A DNA stretch of 64,000 nt. It comes from Collinsella sp. AF08-23. Lineage in GTDB: Bacteria; Actinomycetota; Coriobacteriia; Coriobacteriales; Coriobacteriaceae. A model generated the notes under the pieces. That model did no database searches and was not told the origin of the DNA. It saw only the letters and a program-made list of their open reading frames with translations. Position numbers and translations under genes: made by a program. Within the stretch, counting starts at the first letter, position 1. Every line of letters begins with the position of its first letter. This document shows, in pieces, positions 1 through 9,125 of the stretch. The stretch is taken from assembly GCF_003479805.1 (NCBI RefSeq), contig NZ_QUHV01000003.1, positions 125,751-189,750 of the forward strand, in the 5' to 3' direction.

Positions 1-36
1 GAACTTGGTGGGAGAGCAGAAGGTGAAGTTGTTCAT
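1..36 (-). CDS. Start of a probable iron-containing alcohol dehydrogenase (partial)
   Basis: Only the first 12 codons are inside the window; the gene runs off the left edge. They read MNNFTFCSPTKF, which matches the usual N-terminus of butanol/alcohol dehydrogenases of the iron-dependent family (MNNFxFxxPTK...). An AAAGGA ribosome binding site lies 5 bases upstream of the ATG. The family reduces aldehydes to alcohols with NAD(P)H in fermentation. Identification rests on 12 residues, so it is tentative. Confidence 0.45.
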   Translation of the reverse strand, partial: MNNFTFCSPTKF

Positions 37-102
37 GGGGTCCTTTCGAGGTTGGTGCATTTCGCCAGGGACCGGGTGGGTCGCGTGGCGGGGCGGGATG
101 CG

Positions 103-741
103 CTAGTAGCCGAGGTCTTCTCCCACGAGGATGACGTGGATGCGGCCTTCGTGGCGCGAGTGGCGCGTGATGACCTCCTGGCAGCACATGCATCCTTCCG
201 CATGGCAGTTGGCGCAGACGCCGGTGAGCTCACAGGGGGTATTTGTGTGCAGACGTGCGGCGTTGAGGGGGCATGCGACGGTGTGGACGCGTTTGATGCC
301 GCTCTCCACGTCGGCGACGACCTTGTTCATGCCCGCGATGACGCAGACATGCTTGGGGCCGTGCAGCAGCAGAGCGAGGCGGTTGGCGTTGCCATCGATG
401 TTGACGAGCTCGCCATTGAGCGTGATGGCGTTCGTGCTCATGAAGAACCAGTCCGCGCTCACCTGCCGACGCCACATCTCATCCTGCTCCTCCGGCGTAT
501 GGGCCGCCATACGGTCGATCATGGGGTGGCCGTCGGCTGTGAGGGCGTCTTTCACACCGCTTTGGGAGAACGTGACGCTGCCTCCCCAGGTGACGCTCTC
601 GCCGTTAGCGACGAGCGCGCGGACGAGCTCGACGGCGTCGGACGCGGTCTCGCAGTAGTGGCCGATCATGTTGCGCAGGGCGAGCTTCTTGATGATGCTT
701 TCCGCCGTGGTGCGGTACGCTGCGCTTCTCACGTTGTCCAT
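103..741 (-). CDS. LUD-domain protein (lactate utilization family)
   Basis: A 212-residue protein of the LUD/DUF162 family (YkgG/LutC-like). Seen: TWGGSVTFSQSG near residue 55, VNIDGNANRLA near residue 115, and a cysteine-rich C-terminal stretch NCHAEGCMCC. LutC-type relatives take part in L-lactate oxidation complexes, but solitary LUD proteins such as this one have no established reaction. The start is the ATG at 741, preceded by GAGGAGGA; an upstream in-frame ATG lacks such a site. The gene lies 66 bases upstream of the probable alcohol dehydrogenase on the same strand, so they may be co-transcribed. Confidence 0.8.
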   Translation of the reverse strand: MDNVRSAAYRTTAESIIKKLALRNMIGHYCETASDAVELVRALVANGESVTWGGSVTFSQSGVKDALTADGHPMIDRMAAHTPEEQDEMWRRQVSADWFFMSTNAITLNGELVNIDGNANRLALLLHGPKHVCVIAGMNKVVADVESGIKRVHTVACPLNAARLHTNTPCELTGVCANCHAEGCMCCQEVITRHSRHEGRIHVILVGEDLGY

Positions 742-858
742 GGTTCCTCCTCTGTCGACGCGGGGTGGTTTCTCACAGGCGGTTCCCCTCCGCGGTTGCC
801 TACACATGCACCCATTGTGGCACGCTCGATGCGGTTGATGCTCCCTCGCCGCCATGTG

Positions 859-1212
859 TTACCGCTTGATGGCGAGGATGTCGTCGAATCCTATGACGGT
901 TTTCACGACCTGCAGCCTTCGATAGGCGAAATCGATATGGGCTACCACGCCCGAGACCGTGTGGTAGGCATCCCAGTCGTAATAGGTCACGCGTACTAGG
1001 TCGCCCTTCTTCACCTGCATGATGGTACGGGAGAGCTCCAGGGCCTCTTCGTCGGTGAGCTCATGGCGCGGCTCGGTGATGCGTTCCTGCTGCCGCGCGA
1101 GCTCATAGTATCCGGTGAGCGCCGCAAAGGGCATGAACTGCGAAGCGCGGCTGGCGCGCGGTCGGCCGTTCGCCGTCAAGCCTGCCGCGTCTGGGCGCAT
1201 GTCGTCATGCAT
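859..1212 (-). CDS. YolD-like protein
   Basis: A 117-residue small protein of the YolD-like family (PF08863), recognised by RASQFMPFAALTGYYE and the C-terminal VVAHIDFAYRRLQV. In Bacillus and relatives YolD genes sit next to UvrX/YqjW Y-family polymerases and are thought to be UV-damage accessory proteins; the same pairing is seen here. The ATG at 1212 has a GGAGG site inside the end of the polymerase gene, and the two genes overlap by 8 bases (1205-1212), implying translational coupling. A TTG at 1224 is in frame but overlaps the ribosome binding site. Confidence 0.75.
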   Translation of the reverse strand: MHDDMRPDAAGLTANGRPRASRASQFMPFAALTGYYELARQQERITEPRHELTDEEALELSRTIMQVKKGDLVRVTYYDWDAYHTVSGVVAHIDFAYRRLQVVKTVIGFDDILAIKR

Positions 1213-2695
1213 GATGTCCTCCAACTTGGTCGTTGCGCTCCCGCCCCGTAGCCTCCGGGCGCAAGCTCCTGCCCTTCACCAGGGCGTTCTTTCCATAGCG
1301 ACCTTTGACGTCGATGATCGTCTTTTGCAGGTCGCGTTCGCGTGCCTCGGCCTCGACATCGGTGAATAGGTCGATGGTCGCGAGTTCCTCGGGCAGCAAG
1401 TCGCCAAAACCGATATTGACGCGTTTGATGGGCCGTCGAGGGTCGACGGATTCGGCGTAGAGGGATTCGAAATGGGCCATGAGCTTCTTGCGCGAGTTGG
1501 TGCGCTCACCGAGCTTTCGCTGCTTGCCTGCGTGCGCGTAGCCGCCCTTGCCACCCACGCGCCGCGTGCCATGTTCGCCGGTGATAAGGGTCCCGCGCGG
1601 CTCGTTCTCGGTTATGAGATCGCGAGTCCCCGCTGCCGCCATCCCCGTCGTTGCCGCGCTGTGCTGCGGCCGCGAGGTCCTTCGCGGGATGTCCTCGGCC
1701 GTGCTGCTGCGCCGGTTACCGCAGCCGTCGCGGTACGATGCGCTGCCGCTCGCGTCCAGTCGTCGGACTTCGCGCGCCTCGCTGCCGTAGCCCACGTACA
1801 GTGATATGGAGCTCGCCACGACGCCCCGGTCCACCAAATCGAGCACGGACGCGTCGACCATCTCGCGAAGGATGGTGAGCCCTTCGCTATAACTATAGTT
1901 TCGTGCCAGCACCTGGCCGTTCACCATCGAGGTCGCCTGCGGGCGGTACGCCTGTATCTCGGCGATAGTGCACGGCTCCACGCCGTGCGCATGGTCGATG
2001 AGATACTCTGCGTTCACGCCGAATTCGCGGTACAAGATCCGCTCGTCGAGCGCAGCGATGCCCATGAGGTCGTGCACGCGGTACTTGGAGAGGCGCTCCG
2101 CTATGCCCGGGCCTATGCCCCAAATGTCCGTGATGGGGCGGTGCCTCCAGACCTCCGCCCGGAATCGCTCCTCGTCGAGGATGCCGATGCCATCTGGGTC
2201 GTGCTTGGCGGTGATGTCGAGGGCGACCTTGGCGAGGAAGAGGTTGGGTCCGATGCCGGCGGTGGCGGTGACGCCCGTACGGGCAAGCACCGCGCTGCGC
2301 AGCTCATCGGCGAACTCGCGCGCGGTGAGCCCGTAGAGTGAAAGGTAGGGGGTGGCGTCGATGAAGCATTCGTCGATGGAATACACATGGATGTCGAGTG
2401 GGCTCACGTACTCGAGGTAGATGCCGTATATGCGTGCCGAGATCTCCATGTAGTGACGCATGCGGGGCTTGGCGGCCACGTAGTCAACGTGCTGAGGGAT
2501 CTCGAAGAGTCGACAGCGATTGCGGATGCCGAGTTTCTTCATCGCGGGGCTGATGGCCAGGCAAATGGTCGAACGCCCTCGTGTGGTGTCGGCCACCACG
2601 AGATTCTGCGTGAACGGGTCGAGCCCGCGGGCGGCGCATTCGACGGAGGCGTAGAACGTCTTGAGGTCGATGCAGATATAGGTGCGCTCTCCCAT
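1205..2695 (-). CDS. Y-family DNA polymerase (UvrX/DinB-like) with an insertion
   Basis: A 496-residue translesion DNA polymerase of the UmuC/DinB superfamily. Seen: ICIDLKTFYASVE at residues 7-19 with the first catalytic Asp (D10), and VYSIDECFID at 104-113 carrying the catalytic D108-E109 pair. Helix-hairpin-helix IWGIGPGIAERL is at 191-202, and a little-finger domain ends in NIGFGDLLPEELATIDLF. The family copies past damaged bases. Odd: a basic, Gly/Arg-rich stretch of about 90 residues (310-398) interrupts the little finger. The start at 2695 has AAGGGAG upstream. It overlaps the YolD-like gene downstream; the pair resembles Firmicutes UvrX-YolD rather than housekeeping DinB. Confidence 0.85.
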   Translation of the reverse strand: MGERTYICIDLKTFYASVECAARGLDPFTQNLVVADTTRGRSTICLAISPAMKKLGIRNRCRLFEIPQHVDYVAAKPRMRHYMEISARIYGIYLEYVSPLDIHVYSIDECFIDATPYLSLYGLTAREFADELRSAVLARTGVTATAGIGPNLFLAKVALDITAKHDPDGIGILDEERFRAEVWRHRPITDIWGIGPGIAERLSKYRVHDLMGIAALDERILYREFGVNAEYLIDHAHGVEPCTIAEIQAYRPQATSMVNGQVLARNYSYSEGLTILREMVDASVLDLVDRGVVASSISLYVGYGSEAREVRRLDASGSASYRDGCGNRRSSTAEDIPRRTSRPQHSAATTGMAAAGTRDLITENEPRGTLITGEHGTRRVGGKGGYAHAGKQRKLGERTNSRKKLMAHFESLYAESVDPRRPIKRVNIGFGDLLPEELATIDLFTDVEAEARERDLQKTIIDVKGRYGKNALVKGRSLRPEATGRERNDQVGGHHA

Positions 2696-2881
2696 GTGTC
2701 TCCCTTCGAACGTGTGTTCCAGAACCTTTGTTCGATAATAGAGATTCGTCCGGACATTCGTCAAATGCCCGTGGGAGCTGTGGGTTTGGCGAAAGGCCGC
2801 TGATTGTCGCCCTGCGCGGGTACAATGCCGCCATGGAAACGGCACAACATGTTCGGCGGGCGTGGCCCCCCTGGAGGCAGG

Positions 2882-3619
2882 ATGGTTGAGGAAAAGCGGA
2901 CGCGTCTCATCGACGAGCCCTCGCACGATGATGGCCCTTTGCACGAGGGGACCATGGGTGCCCGCCTGTGCTCGCTCGTGATGTCGAATCGTCGCACGGC
3001 GATCATGGTGCTCTGCCTGCTGGTGTTTCTCGTCTTGCTCAACCGCGTGTTGGCAGGGGAGATCATGGCCCTCGACCGAGCGGCTATCGCGCTCATGGTC
3101 GACCATGTGCGCGCCGCATGGTTGACGCCCATCATGGAGGTCGTTTCGTTCCTGGTCACCCCGGTCCCACTCATCGCCTGCATCTTCGTGATTTCCCTGG
3201 GCGCCCGGGCGCGCGGTCATAAGGGCGTGGGGGTGTTCTGCGCGGTCAATCTGGCGTGCTCGACCGTCCTGAACCAAGCGCTCAAGTTCGCCATACAGCG
3301 CCCGCGCCCCGACATCTCCCTCAGGCTGGTCGATATCGGTGGATTCAGCTTCCCCTCGGGGCATTCGATGGCGGCCATGGCGTTTTTCGGCCTCCTCATG
3401 TGGCTCACCTGGCGCTTTGTCGATGATCGTCGTCTGCGCGCCGCGCTGTGCGTCGTCCTTGCCCTCATGGTCGTTGCCGTGGGGTTTTCCCGCGTCTACC
3501 TGGGAGTGCACTACGCTTCGGACGTGATAGGCGGTTTTTGCGCTTCTATGGCCTGGCTGGTCGTGTACACCAGGGTCGCGGGCCCGCTATTTGCGCCGCG
3601 GCGCCCCAACCGCGTCTAG
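2882..3619 (+). CDS. PAP2-family membrane phosphatase
   Basis: A 245-residue integral membrane phosphatase of the PAP2 superfamily. The three signature motifs are visible: KFAIQRPRP, FPSGHSM and SRVYLGVHYASD, which carry the catalytic and phosphate-binding Lys/Arg/His residues. Five to six hydrophobic segments follow a charged cytoplasmic N-terminus. Such enzymes dephosphorylate undecaprenyl pyrophosphate or phosphatidic-acid-type lipids; which substrate applies cannot be told from sequence. The ATG at 2882 follows GGAGGCAG. A CGGGTACAAT -10-like element sits at 2818-2826. Confidence 0.85.
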   Translation: MVEEKRTRLIDEPSHDDGPLHEGTMGARLCSLVMSNRRTAIMVLCLLVFLVLLNRVLAGEIMALDRAAIALMVDHVRAAWLTPIMEVVSFLVTPVPLIACIFVISLGARARGHKGVGVFCAVNLACSTVLNQALKFAIQRPRPDISLRLVDIGGFSFPSGHSMAAMAFFGLLMWLTWRFVDDRRLRAALCVVLALMVVAVGFSRVYLGVHYASDVIGGFCASMAWLVVYTRVAGPLFAPRRPNRV

Positions 3620-3722
3620 CGGCCGACGGCGCACGCCGGCGCGCGGGTTTGGCACGGGCGATCGGCGAGGACAGCGGGTACAATGAAACGCATATGAACC
3701 GAGGACAGTTCAGGAGGCTCGC

Positions 3723-5888
3723 ATGGACGAGTTGAAGCTTGCAGGCGCCGAGATGGCCACCACGGACGCCGGCGACGGGTTCCTTCGCATCGCGGCGGCG
3801 ACACCCGAGGTGCGCGTGGGCGACGTGAGGGCCAACGCCGAGGCGATCCTCTCGTGCGTGTGGCGCGCGGCCGATGAGGGCGTGCGCGTCCTCGTATTGC
3901 CCGAGCTGTGCCTCACGGGGTATACCTGCGCTGACCTCTTCCATGATCGCGCTTTACTGCGCGCATGCGAGAACGCCCTCGCTTGGCTGCTCGAGCGGAC
4001 GTGCGAGCTGCCCGTGTTCTACACGGTGGGCATGCCGTATGCGAGTGGGGAGAGCATCTACAACTGCGCCGCCTGCTGCTGCGCGGGCCAGCTGCTCGGC
4101 ATGACCGCCAAGACCCACCTGCCCAACTACCGAGAGTTCTACGAGGGTCGCTGGTTCACACCGGCACCTTCGGGACCGTATTTCATGATGCGTCCCATCG
4201 CCCATCGGATGGTTCCCCTCGGCGCGGGGCTCGTGTATCGCTGCGTGGACGAGGGGTGTTCGGACGTGGCGATCGGGGTCGAGATCTGCGAGGACCTCTG
4301 GGTTCCCAATCCGCCTTCCACGTCGATGGCGCTCGATGGCGGGGCGACCGTGATCTTGAACCTCAGTGCGAGTGACGAGGTGATCGGCAAATCCGCGTAC
4401 CGTCACGACCTCGTGCGCGGCCAGTCCGCCCGTCTGTACAGCGCCTACGCCTACGCCAACGCGGGGGAGGGCGAGTCCACCACCGACCTCGTCTTCGCGG
4501 GTGAGAACCTCATCGCCGAGAACGGATCCCTGCTCGCCCGCACTGAGCTGTTCACGCGCGACATGGCCGTGGCTGATGTAGACCTCGACATGCTGGTCGC
4601 CGAGCGCCGCCGTTCGAACACGTGGGCGCGCCCGGCGGGTGAGGAAGCCCCTTGTCGCGAGGTGAGCTTCTCCTTTGGCGGCATGGGCGGCATGCTCGAC
4701 CCGGCGACCAAGATGGGGCAGGCCGTCTTGTCCTGCACCTTCGCCGTCGGCGACGATGGAACCCGCCCGACCCCGGAGCAGGCCGCCGAGATGGACGGCT
4801 TGTCACCGGTGCGCGCCTACCCCATCACGCGTTCTGCGCTCGAGACCTCGCGCATCGCGCCGCGCACTCCGTTCGTGCCCGCGGGCGAGGCCGAGCGAGC
4901 CGAGCGCTGCGAGACGATCTTCAACCTGCAGGCGGCCGGCCTCAAGACGCGCCTGGCGCACACGTTCACCAAGCATGCGGTGATCGGCCTGTCCGGTGGT
5001 CTCGACTCGACGCTCGCCCTGCTGGTCACGGTGCGCGCCTTCGACGCGCTGGGGCTGCCGCGCTCCGGCGTCCACGCCGTGTCCATGCCGGGCTTTGGCA
5101 CCACGAGCCGCACCAAGTCCAACGCCGAGTGCCTTGCCGAGCACCTCGGCGTCGACTTCCGCACCATTACCATCGGTGAGGCGGTGAGCCGCCACTTCGC
5201 CGACATCGGCCACGACCCGAGCGTGACCGACGTCACCTACGAGAACGCCCAGGCGCGTGAGCGCACGCAAATCCTCATGGACCTCTCCAATGAGGTCGGC
5301 GGCTTCGTCATCGGCACGGGCGACCTCTCGGAGCTCGCGCTCGGATGGGCCACGTACAACGCTGACCACATGAGTATGTACGGCGTCAACGCGGGCGTGC
5401 CCAAGACGCTTGTGCGCCATCTCGTGGCATACGCGGCCGATGTCTTTGGCGGCGAGACCGCGGTGACCCTGCGCGACGTGCTCGACACGCCGGTGTCGCC
5501 GGAGCTTTTGCCGCCCACGGGCGACGGCGAGATCGCACAGCGCACCGAGGATCTGGTGGGTCCCTACGAGCTGCACGACTTCTTCCTCTACCACATGCTG
5601 CGCCATGGGTTCGCACCGGGCAAGATCTACCGCATGGCGTGCCGCACGTTCGCCACACCCGCGGATGGCGGCCCGGTGGCGGGCGCCGCGCCCGCCTACG
5701 AGCCGGCGACGATCCTGTATTGGCTGCGGACGTTCTACCGCCGCTTCTTCGCTCAGCAGTTCAAGCGCAGCTGCCTGCCCGACGGCCCCAAGGTCGGCTC
5801 GGTGAGCGTGAGCCCGCGCGGCGACTGGCGCATGCCCAGCGACGCCTCCGCAGCCCTTTGGCTCGAGGAGATCGATAGTCTGACATAG
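3723..5888 (+). CDS. nadE: Glutamine-dependent NAD+ synthetase
   Basis: A 721-residue two-domain enzyme converting nicotinic acid adenine dinucleotide to NAD+ with ATP and glutamine. The N-terminal nitrilase-type glutaminase shows its Glu-Lys-Cys triad at E61 (VLPELCLTGYTC), K130 (KTHLPNYREFYEGRWF) and C189 (GVEICEDLW). The C-terminal synthetase has the SGGLDST pyrophosphate-binding loop and GTGDLSELALGW. Length fits the long bacterial NadE form. An AGGAGG site precedes the ATG, and a CGGGTACAAT -10-like box is at 3676-3684. It ends 14 bases from the convergent RpiR gene. It complements the nicotinate phosphoribosyltransferase found at 22.3 kb. Confidence 0.95.
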   Translation: MDELKLAGAEMATTDAGDGFLRIAAATPEVRVGDVRANAEAILSCVWRAADEGVRVLVLPELCLTGYTCADLFHDRALLRACENALAWLLERTCELPVFYTVGMPYASGESIYNCAACCCAGQLLGMTAKTHLPNYREFYEGRWFTPAPSGPYFMMRPIAHRMVPLGAGLVYRCVDEGCSDVAIGVEICEDLWVPNPPSTSMALDGGATVILNLSASDEVIGKSAYRHDLVRGQSARLYSAYAYANAGEGESTTDLVFAGENLIAENGSLLARTELFTRDMAVADVDLDMLVAERRRSNTWARPAGEEAPCREVSFSFGGMGGMLDPATKMGQAVLSCTFAVGDDGTRPTPEQAAEMDGLSPVRAYPITRSALETSRIAPRTPFVPAGEAERAERCETIFNLQAAGLKTRLAHTFTKHAVIGLSGGLDSTLALLVTVRAFDALGLPRSGVHAVSMPGFGTTSRTKSNAECLAEHLGVDFRTITIGEAVSRHFADIGHDPSVTDVTYENAQARERTQILMDLSNEVGGFVIGTGDLSELALGWATYNADHMSMYGVNAGVPKTLVRHLVAYAADVFGGETAVTLRDVLDTPVSPELLPPTGDGEIAQRTEDLVGPYELHDFFLYHMLRHGFAPGKIYRMACRTFATPADGGPVAGAAPAYEPATILYWLRTFYRRFFAQQFKRSCLPDGPKVGSVSVSPRGDWRMPSDASAALWLEEIDSLT

Positions 5889-5902
5889 GGACCGCGCTCG
5901 AC

Positions 5903-6763
5903 TTACTCCATCTCCTTGTCGGGCTGGATAAGCTCCTCGTAGCCGCTGATGGCATCGCGCGCGCCGGGCAGCACCGAGAGCAGGAAGCTGTAGATGACCT
6001 CGATGATGAGGGTGGCGGAGATCTTGGAGAAGGTGAAGTCCACGGTGGTGAGGAGCGCCTCGTAGTTGACGGTGCGCAGCACGATGTCCGCGAGGCGCGC
6101 GAGCGGGGCGTGACTGTTGCCGCAGATGAGGATTACTGTGGCACCGCCGCGCTTTGCCGCGTGGGCGATGCGTTCGAGTCTCTGCGACTTTCCCGAGTTG
6201 GAGATCAGGACGAGCACGTCGTTCTCGCGCATGGTGAGGGCGAGCGAGGTCGAGCTCTCCGTGATCGTGTTCGCCACGCTCCTGATGCCGAGCTGGCCGA
6301 ATTTGATCGCGGCGTCGATCGCCACGGCGTTGGTGTTGCCCACCGCGGCGAACATGATGAGGCCCGCATGCGAGAACAGGTCGACCACGCGGCGCATGGT
6401 CGCCTCATCGAGCGCGTCGAGCGTCGAGGCGATCTCGAGCTGCTTGGCGTTTTTGATGTTCGCGAGCGATTGGGCGAAGTCGCCGAGCGAGACCTCGCGC
6501 GTGACCTGCTCATCGTCCTGGACAGCGAGGTCGCGGGCAAGGGAAAACTGGAACGAGCGGAAATTCTTAAAGCCGAGCTTCCTGCAGAAGCGGGACACGG
6601 ACGCCTCGGACGTGCTGCTGGCACGGGCGAGCTGCGCCGAGGTCATCTGGGGCGCGCGATCGGGGTTGGCCAAGATGAAGTCGACGATGCGCTGCTCGCT
6701 GTCGAGGAAGCGACGGCTTGAGGTGATGAGCGGGAGTGCGCTCGGAAGATCTTGGGCGGTCAT
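5903..6763 (-). CDS. MurR/RpiR-family transcriptional regulator
   Basis: A 286-residue regulator with an N-terminal helix-turn-helix (TSAQLARASSTSEASVSRFC) and a C-terminal SIS sugar-phosphate-binding domain (AVGNTNAVAID, LVLISNSGKSQRLER). RpiR proteins sense phosphosugars and control sugar catabolic operons. It is transcribed divergently from the fructose PTS gene with a 213-base shared upstream region that holds inverted TTTCTTTCAT/ATGAAAGAAA boxes and a TGAAA-N4-TTTCA dyad. Local control of the fructose operon, perhaps by fructose 1-phosphate, is the likely role (inferred from position). The start has AAGGAG upstream. Confidence 0.88.
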   Translation of the reverse strand: MTAQDLPSALPLITSSRRFLDSEQRIVDFILANPDRAPQMTSAQLARASSTSEASVSRFCRKLGFKNFRSFQFSLARDLAVQDDEQVTREVSLGDFAQSLANIKNAKQLEIASTLDALDEATMRRVVDLFSHAGLIMFAAVGNTNAVAIDAAIKFGQLGIRSVANTITESSTSLALTMRENDVLVLISNSGKSQRLERIAHAAKRGGATVILICGNSHAPLARLADIVLRTVNYEALLTTVDFTFSKISATLIIEVIYSFLLSVLPGARDAISGYEELIQPDKEME

Positions 6764-6810
6764 GACTCTCCTTAGGGGGTTGCCTTTCCTTTATGATACC
6801 CAATGACTGA

Positions 6811-6901
6811 TTTCTTTCATTAACAATGCCGTAAATGGAAGATTCTTGCCGTTCACGGCTGTTGAAATACCTTTCACAGAAGATTTAATATATGAAAGAA
6901 A
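6811..6901. promoter_or_regulatory. Probable RpiR operator region of the fructose operon
   Basis: The AT-rich divergent intergenic region contains TTTCTTTCAT (6811-6820) and its exact reverse complement ATGAAAGAAA (6892-6901). A third dyad, TGAAA-TACC-TTTCA, is at 6863-6876. All share a TGAAA core, which suggests several sites for one dimeric regulator, most simply the adjacent RpiR protein. Binding is inferred; the repeats are seen. Confidence 0.55.
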
Positions 6902-6976
6902 CCAATCAAACCGCTGCATGGTAGATTGAAGCTGTCAGAAAGCACCGAAGGGGTGCACGAGAAGTAGGGAGGGAAC

Positions 6977-9019
6977 ATGGCAGAGAAGTACGACATCATC
7001 GCTGCCACAGGCTGCCCCACGGGCATTGCCCACACCTTCATGGCGAAGGAGGCGCTCGAGAAGGCTGCGGCCGAGCGCGGCCTTACCATCAAGGTCGAGA
7101 CCCACGGTCAGGTGGGCGTCGAGAACGAGTTGACCCAGGCGGAGATCGCGGCCGCACGCGCCGTCGTGGTCGCCGCCGACAAGGACGTCCAGGCCGAGCG
7201 TTTCGCCGGTAAGCCCATGGTTTCCGTTGGCGTCTCTAAGGCGATTGCCGTCGAGCCCGCCGGAGCCCTGATCGACGCAGCCCTCGCCGCCAAAGCCGAT
7301 CCCGCCGCTGCGGCTGCGGTCGCCGTCGCCGAGACCGCTGAGGCCGAGAAGGAATCGATTGGCCATCAGCTCTACAAGCACCTCATGAACGGCGTGTCCC
7401 ACATGTTGGTGTTCGTCGTCGCCGGCGGTGTCCTCACGGCCATCTCGTTCCTGTGGGGCATCACCTCGTTCGACTCCACCGCGGCCGACTACAACACGTT
7501 CGCCGCGATGCTCAAGACCATCGGCGGCACCGCCATGAACCTCATGGTTCCTGTGCTCGCCGCCTACATCGCCGAGTCCATCGGCAAGCGCCCGGCGCTC
7601 GTCCCCGGCTTCGTGGCCGGCATGATCGCCATCCAGGGTCTTCCCGTGAACCCCGCGACCGGCCTCATCGACGCCGGCGGCTCCGGCGTGGGCTTCGGCT
7701 TCCTCGGCGGTATCGTGGGCGGCTTCCTCGCCGGCTATGTCATCCTGCTGCTCGAGAAGGTCTTCGCCAAGCTGCCCGCCAACCTCAACGGCTTGAAGGC
7801 GATTTTCCTGTACCCGTTGTTCTCGACGCTCATCGTCGGTCTCGTGATGCTCGGCATCTCCGGTCCGATGGTTACCATCAACAACGCCATGATGGACTTT
7901 CTGCGTAGTCTGCAGCACGCCGGCGCCATTCCGCTGGGTATCGCCATCGGCTGCATGTGCGCCGTCGACATGGGTGGCCCGGTCAACAAGGCGGCCTACG
8001 TGACCGGCACCATGCTGCTGGGCGCCGGCCTCGAGGCTGGCGTGGGCACCGCGGAGTACGCCGACGGCACCGCGTTCATGGCTGCCGTTTCCGCTGCCTG
8101 CATCGTTCCGCCGCTGGTCACGAGTTTCGCCGTCATTGCCGGCAAGAAGTACTTCTCCCAGGAGGACCACGATGCCGGCATCGTCAATATCATCTTGGGC
8201 TGCACGCACATCACTGAGGGCGCCATTCCGTTCATGACCAAGAACATCTGGCCGGTCATGCCCATCACGATGCTCTCCGCGGCGATTGCTTCCGTGCTTA
8301 CCCTGCTCTTGGGCGTTCACGTGCCCGCTCCGCATGGCGGCTTCTTGGTCCTGCCCGTGGTCGATGGCGGCCTGCAGTGGGTCCTCGCCATCCTCGCCGG
8401 CACGGTCGTGGGCGGCATCCTGTTCACCGCGTTCAAGAAGGCCGAGTGGACGAAGGCCCAGCGTGAAGCCACGGCCGAGGTGGCGGTCAACGATGCCCCC
8501 GCTCCTGTCGACGCTACCGCTGAGGCGGCTGAAGCCCCTGCTGAGGTTCCCGTTGACGCCGACGACTCCGAGGGCTTTGTGAAGGACTCCGATGTCCTGT
8601 CCGCCACCGATCTTGACCGCGACGGTGCCCTTAAGGCGATCACCGCCCACGCTGTCGAGGCTGGTATCGCCAGCGACTCCGATGCCCTGCTCGCCGCGTT
8701 CCTCAAGCGCGAGTCCGAGGGAACCACGGGCATGGTCGATGGTTACGCCATCCCGCATGCCAAGACCGATGCGGTGGTGCGTCCCGCGGTGGTCGTGCTC
8801 AAGGCCGCAGATGGTGTCGCCGCGTGGGATACCATGGACGGCGCTCCTGTGACCTGCGCCATCGCCCTGCTCGTGCCGGAGTCCCAGGCGGGCACCGCTC
8901 ACCTACAGATCCTTTCCAAGGTCGCCACGGCCCTGACCGACGATGTCTTCCGCGCCGCCTGCAAGGCCGAGGACGATCCCGCGAAGGTCGCCGGTCTTAT
9001 CAACGAGCGACTGGCGTAG
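6977..9019 (+). CDS. fruA: PTS fructose transporter subunit IIBCA
   Basis: A 680-residue sugar permease of the phosphotransferase system that imports fructose as fructose 1-phosphate. Domain order: IIB (1-100, phospho-Cys C13 in AATGCPTGIAHTF), an Ala/Glu-rich linker, membrane IIC (about 125-470), a second Ala-rich linker, and IIA (about 530-680, phospho-His H594 in IPHAKT). The IIB-IIC-IIA order fits the fructose family. The start has GGGAGG upstream. fruK follows 106 bases later, separated by a strong hairpin, and the RpiR gene is divergent. The product of uptake is the substrate of FruK. Confidence 0.95.
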   Translation: MAEKYDIIAATGCPTGIAHTFMAKEALEKAAAERGLTIKVETHGQVGVENELTQAEIAAARAVVVAADKDVQAERFAGKPMVSVGVSKAIAVEPAGALIDAALAAKADPAAAAAVAVAETAEAEKESIGHQLYKHLMNGVSHMLVFVVAGGVLTAISFLWGITSFDSTAADYNTFAAMLKTIGGTAMNLMVPVLAAYIAESIGKRPALVPGFVAGMIAIQGLPVNPATGLIDAGGSGVGFGFLGGIVGGFLAGYVILLLEKVFAKLPANLNGLKAIFLYPLFSTLIVGLVMLGISGPMVTINNAMMDFLRSLQHAGAIPLGIAIGCMCAVDMGGPVNKAAYVTGTMLLGAGLEAGVGTAEYADGTAFMAAVSAACIVPPLVTSFAVIAGKKYFSQEDHDAGIVNIILGCTHITEGAIPFMTKNIWPVMPITMLSAAIASVLTLLLGVHVPAPHGGFLVLPVVDGGLQWVLAILAGTVVGGILFTAFKKAEWTKAQREATAEVAVNDAPAPVDATAEAAEAPAEVPVDADDSEGFVKDSDVLSATDLDRDGALKAITAHAVEAGIASDSDALLAAFLKRESEGTTGMVDGYAIPHAKTDAVVRPAVVVLKAADGVAAWDTMDGAPVTCAIALLVPESQAGTAHLQILSKVATALTDDVFRAACKAEDDPAKVAGLINERLA

Positions 9020-9044
9020 GACTTCCTCGCAACGCTTGCCTGTC

Positions 9045-9076
9045 GGTCGGCGGCGCACCTCACCGCGCCGCCGACC
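9045..9076 (+). terminator. Intercistronic hairpin between the fructose PTS gene and fruK
   Basis: A 12-bp perfect stem (GGTCGGCGGCGC / GCGCCGCCGACC) with an 8-base loop and only a short pyrimidine tail. Inside an apparent operon it may act as a partial terminator or as an mRNA stabiliser that sets the PTS:FruK ratio. Confidence 0.5.
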
Positions 9077-9125
9077 TTCTCATTCATTGCCCTCTGTGCC
9101 CGAGGTCGTAAGAAAGGGGCGGCAC

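Noticed and set aside
2696..3511. In-frame upstream extension of the Y-family polymerase (272 more codons)
   Set aside because: It is antisense to the PAP2 gene; the catalytic N-terminus and a good ribosome site place the start at 2695.
6935..8902. A 655-codon open frame antisense to the fructose PTS gene
   Set aside because: It is the mirror of a strongly GC3-biased gene, is rich in Gly/Asp/His/Val without any family motif, and covers a well-supported PTS protein.
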